Source of the DNA: an uncultured Pseudomonadota bacterium
GTDB lineage: Bacteria > Myxococcota_A > UBA796 > GCA-2862545
Direction: 5' to 3'
NCBI GenBank assembly: GCA_937891875.1
Contig: CALATR010001186.1
Location: forward strand, 1-25,399
DNA: 25,399 nucleotides
Part shown: positions 25,059-25,399 of the stretch, piece after piece
Layout: every line of letters starts with the position of its first letter
How positions within the stretch are numbered: position 1 is the stretch's first letter
Made by a program: the position numbers and the translations under genes
The notes under the pieces: generated by a model
What the model saw: only the letters and a program-made list of their open reading frames with translations
Told to the model about the DNA's origin: nothing
Database searches by the model: none

Positions 25059-25399
25059 CTAGAACATCTGCTTGCGCATCTTCGATGAGAGGATGCCGAG
25101 CTGTTCGCGATACTTGGCAACGGTGCGGCGCGCGACGCGCACGCCTTCCTCCTTGAGCAGGGACTCGATCTTCGCGTCCGAGAGCGGCTTCTTCGGATTC
25201 TCCGCCGCGACCAGCGCCTTGATGCGGCTCTTGATCGCCTCGGCGGCCATGTCCTCGCCGGCGTTCTGCTTGACGCCGGTGGAGAAGAAGAACTTGAGCT
25301 CCAGGATGCCGTGGGGCGTGTGCACGTACTTGTTGCTGGTGACGCGCGACACGGTCGACATGTGGTGGTTGATGTCCTGGGCCACGTCCTCGAGGATCA
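25059..25399 (-). CDS. rpoN: RNA polymerase sigma-54 factor, C-terminal part
   Basis: The gene enters from beyond the window; only the last 112 or so residues are seen. The C-terminal DNA-binding domain is clear: the helix-turn-helix region (VSRVTSNKYVHTPHGILELKFFFS) and the RpoN box ARRTVAKYREQLGI, which contacts the -24 element. The frame stays open through 25399, reading ILEDVAQDI, so the internal GTG at 25385 is not the start. Sigma-54 directs activator-dependent transcription. It is followed by hpf on the same strand. Confidence 0.97.
   Translation of the reverse strand, partial: ILEDVAQDINHHMSTVSRVTSNKYVHTPHGILELKFFFSTGVKQNAGEDMAAEAIKSRIKALVAAENPKKPLSDAKIESLLKEEGVRVARRTVAKYREQLGILSSKMRKQMF

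Overview
This is a GC-rich (roughly 70 %), gene-dense bacterial chromosome segment. Its core genes are rpoN (3' end), hpf, metK, sdhCAB, sucCD, ndk and map. Between them lie lipoproteins, a hybrid histidine kinase, a nine-heme cytochrome and several uncharacterised exported proteins. The mix (sigma-54, a single-subunit di-heme SdhC, long coiled-coil lipoproteins, two-component genes without output domains) fits a Myxococcota-like or other former deltaproteobacterial lineage. That placement is inference, because no rRNA is present. I see no tRNA, rRNA, CRISPR array, transposase, integrase or phage gene, and no sign of an acquired island.

Layout. 1-3711 (+): an envelope group of two lipoproteins, the second with a very long coiled coil, and a small four-helix membrane protein. 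3701-6198 (-): a membrane-anchored nine-heme c-type cytochrome and a DUF962/Mpo1-like membrane protein. 6288-7593 (+): methionine aminopeptidase and a stand-alone receiver protein. 7607-9904 (-): a hybrid histidine kinase convergent with that receiver, and an uncharacterised soluble protein. 9993-12043 (+): an exported proline-rich repeat protein coupled to an HcaT-like MFS transporter. 12241-14496: ndk (-), a DUF5063-like/PDZ protein with a 12-bp tandem repeat (+), and a TerB-like protein (-). 14623-16495 (+): an Stf0-type sulfotransferase, a MaoC-like hydratase and a HAD phosphatase.

16571-25399 (-) is one long same-strand block, transcribed from high to low coordinates: rpoN, hpf, metK, sdhC, sdhA, sdhB, an unknown exported protein, sucC, sucD. 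SdhCAB and SucCD catalyse consecutive TCA-cycle steps (succinyl-CoA to succinate to fumarate). sdhA, sdhB and the exported protein are chained by two GTGA stop/start overlaps, so the exported protein looks like part of the sdh operon.

The most interesting unexplained structure is noncoding. The 260-nt gap before metK holds a 77-nt rod-like hairpin of about 31 bp that folds better on the metK-sense strand. After it come an AT-rich inverted repeat that looks like an operator, a long bulged hairpin, and a short hairpin that sequesters the metK Shine-Dalgarno sequence. sdhC and sucC also have clear palindromes just upstream. The nine-heme cytochrome appears to start at a rare ATC codon. I saw no complete, obviously new defence or biosynthetic system; the metK leader and the exported protein in the sdh operon are the best leads.
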